Positions 5,010-6,188 of a stretch of 6,188 nucleotides of DNA are shown here, one piece after another. The notes under the pieces were generated by a model. It searched no databases. It was given only the letters and a program-made list of their open reading frames with translations, and was not told where the DNA came from. The DNA is from SOIA01 sp050116035. GTDB lineage: Bacteria > Acidobacteriota > Aminicenantia > Aminicenantales > Aminicenantaceae. The position numbers and the translations under genes are program-made. Each line of letters begins with the position of its first letter. Position 1 is the first letter of the stretch. The stretch is taken from the NCBI GenBank assembly GCA_050116035.1, contig JASFPJ010000208.1, positions 1 to 6,188 on the forward strand. The letters run 5' to 3'.

Positions 5010-6008
5010 ATGCAAACTGTATTCATAACCGGCGCGAACGGATTCATCGGATCAAACCTGTGCCGGCACTTCCTGAAGAAAAACTTCACTGTCCACGGTC
5101 TCGTCAGGGAGACATCCGACCTTCATTTTCTGGAGGGCCTGGATGTCAAACTGACCTACGGCGATTTGAGCGAAGTTGAAATGATAAAACTCCCGGAAAA
5201 CCTGGACTACATCATCCACTGCGCCTCAGAAGTTTCTGATATAGCAGATAAAAAAAGTTGTGAAATAAACATCTGTAGAGCGACAGAAAATTTTGTGAAT
5301 CACGTCATGAACACCACTGCCAATCTGAAGAAGTTTATCTACATGTCCACAGCTCTTGTCCTTGGATATAAAAAACTAAACATCTCTGAGGAAAATCCAG
5401 GCAAACCAGCTAATTTACATTACGTACAAAGCAAAATAAAAACAGAGAAACATCTTCTTGAAGTTCACAAAAAAAACGGCCTTCCCCTGGTTATTATGAG
5501 ACCCGCTGATGTCTACGGCCCCTATGATAGGACCTCATGTGTCCCTATAGTCAAAGGATTAGAAAACGGACTTCCGCCGATTGTCGCAGGCGGGAAATGG
5601 ATTTTCCCTTTATGCTATGTGGACAATCTCAGCCTTGCCACCTATCTCGCCTGTGTCACTCCAAGCATCGAAGGAAACGCCTACACGGTTACCAACGGTT
5701 CAGACGTGACCTGGAAAGAGTTTTTCTCTGTCATACTGAAAAGAATCAATAAAAAACAAAGATTTTATTTACCCAAATTCACTCCGTTTGTTGTGGCTTT
5801 CTTCTCGAATATCATCCATTTCTTCGTCCCATCCTTTGAACCCCAGCTGACGTATTACAGGGCCAAAAGAATCACATCTCACACGAATTATGACATAACA
5901 AAGACTGTCAAAGATCTGGGATTTACTCCTGACAATGACACAGAGAAGCAGTTTAATGCCATAATGGATTGGTATCTGGCTGAGCAAAAATCAGGTTATT
6001 TAGATTAG
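5010..6008 (+). CDS. Extended SDR, NAD-dependent epimerase/dehydratase-like
   Basis: This 332-residue cytoplasmic enzyme has a full extended short-chain dehydrogenase layout. The NAD(P)-binding TGANGFIG is at 7-14, GDL at 51-53, HCAS at 70-73, catalytic S113 (YMSTAL) and Y138-x-x-x-K142 (YVQSK). The substrate-side motifs RPADVYGP (164-171) and YVDN (203-206) follow, then a C-terminal cap. A hydrophobic stretch at 258-274 may touch the membrane, as in 3-beta-HSD/dihydroflavonol-reductase-like members. The family oxidises, reduces or epimerises nucleotide sugars, sterols and related alcohols; the substrate cannot be read from sequence. The ATG at 5010 is the only workable start, since the Rossmann motif begins at residue 7 and a stop (4998-5000) lies just upstream. 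A membrane-protein gene follows after 15 nt, pointing to a shared envelope or glycan pathway. Confidence 0.92.
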   Translation: MQTVFITGANGFIGSNLCRHFLKKNFTVHGLVRETSDLHFLEGLDVKLTYGDLSEVEMIKLPENLDYIIHCASEVSDIADKKSCEINICRATENFVNHVMNTTANLKKFIYMSTALVLGYKKLNISEENPGKPANLHYVQSKIKTEKHLLEVHKKNGLPLVIMRPADVYGPYDRTSCVPIVKGLENGLPPIVAGGKWIFPLCYVDNLSLATYLACVTPSIEGNAYTVTNGSDVTWKEFFSVILKRINKKQRFYLPKFTPFVVAFFSNIIHFFVPSFEPQLTYYRAKRITSHTNYDITKTVKDLGFTPDNDTEKQFNAIMDWYLAEQKSGYLD

Positions 6009-6023
6009 AGCAAGAGTTATCGC

Positions 6024-6188
6024 ATGACTTCCTTTTTGAAGGATTTCTTCCAAAACTATCTGACGCTGTACACACTTCTGTTTTTTATCTATGCCCTTGG
6101 TTTCACGCTGCTCTCTTCTTTCTTTCACTATAAAAACCTTCAAAAAAAGTATACGGATGACCTCCGGGTATTCATTCGCTACTTCATG
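6024..6188 (+). CDS. N-terminus of a membrane protein, possibly a glycosyltransferase (truncated by window)
   Basis: Only the first 55 residues are visible, all in frame to the window edge. There is a short amphipathic lead (MTSFLKDFFQ), one membrane segment at about 12-34 (LTLYTLLFFIYALGFTLL), then a basic stretch HYKNLQKKY. The start lies 15 nt after the SDR stop with only a weak AAGAG upstream, so it is co-transcribed with the SDR gene. Membrane-anchored family 2 glycosyltransferases often open this way, just before their catalytic domain, and the SDR neighbour fits. No catalytic motif is visible, so this is only a suggestion. Confidence 0.65.
   Translation, partial: MTSFLKDFFQNYLTLYTLLFFIYALGFTLLSSFFHYKNLQKKYTDDLRVFIRYFM

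Noticed and set aside
5002..5028. Eight-codon upstream frame overlapping the SDR start (ATG at 5002)
   Set aside because: It would begin upstream of or at the predicted transcript start, so it is probably not on the mRNA.

Overview
The window reads as ordinary bacterial chromosome of moderate GC. It holds a divergent pair of transcription units separated by a repeat-rich spacer, followed by a second repeat-rich spacer and the start of a third unit. A secreted M28-type metallopeptidase, an ECF sigma factor with a membrane partner, a GspG-like secreted protein and short GGGACAGGC hairpin repeats would fit an Acidobacteriota/Aminicenantota or deltaproteobacterial genome. That assignment is an impression from gene style, not a computed result.

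Left part (1-1937, minus strand): one long open frame, in frame throughout when translated by hand, encodes an exported zinc peptidase with a PA insert, an M28 catalytic domain and a helical C-terminal extension. Its 3' end lies at or just beyond base 1. The spacer at 1938-2523 contains three short GGGACA hairpins (2098-2193) and three copies of the widespread GTCATTGCGAGCGAAG repeat, two of them forming a near-perfect 26-bp inverted repeat. It also contains a possible ECF-type promoter.

Centre (2524-4681, plus strand): a compact three-gene operon with gaps of 1 and 12 nt. It encodes an ECF sigma factor, a one-pass membrane protein that is very likely its anti-sigma factor (without the usual zinc motif), and a secreted protein. 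In that secreted protein a GspG/pseudopilin-like C-terminal domain is attached to an unfamiliar helical N-terminal domain instead of a prepilin helix. This cassette is the best candidate here for an undescribed envelope-signalling system.

Right part: the spacer at 4682-5009 carries a second group of GGGACAGGC hairpins, a possible terminator, phased GAAAAT direct repeats, and a very good sigma-70 promoter whose -10 box ends 11 nt before the next ATG. That promoter drives an extended SDR (NAD-dependent epimerase/dehydratase-like) gene and the start of a membrane protein gene cut off by the window edge. The pair is probably involved in envelope glycan or lipid modification.
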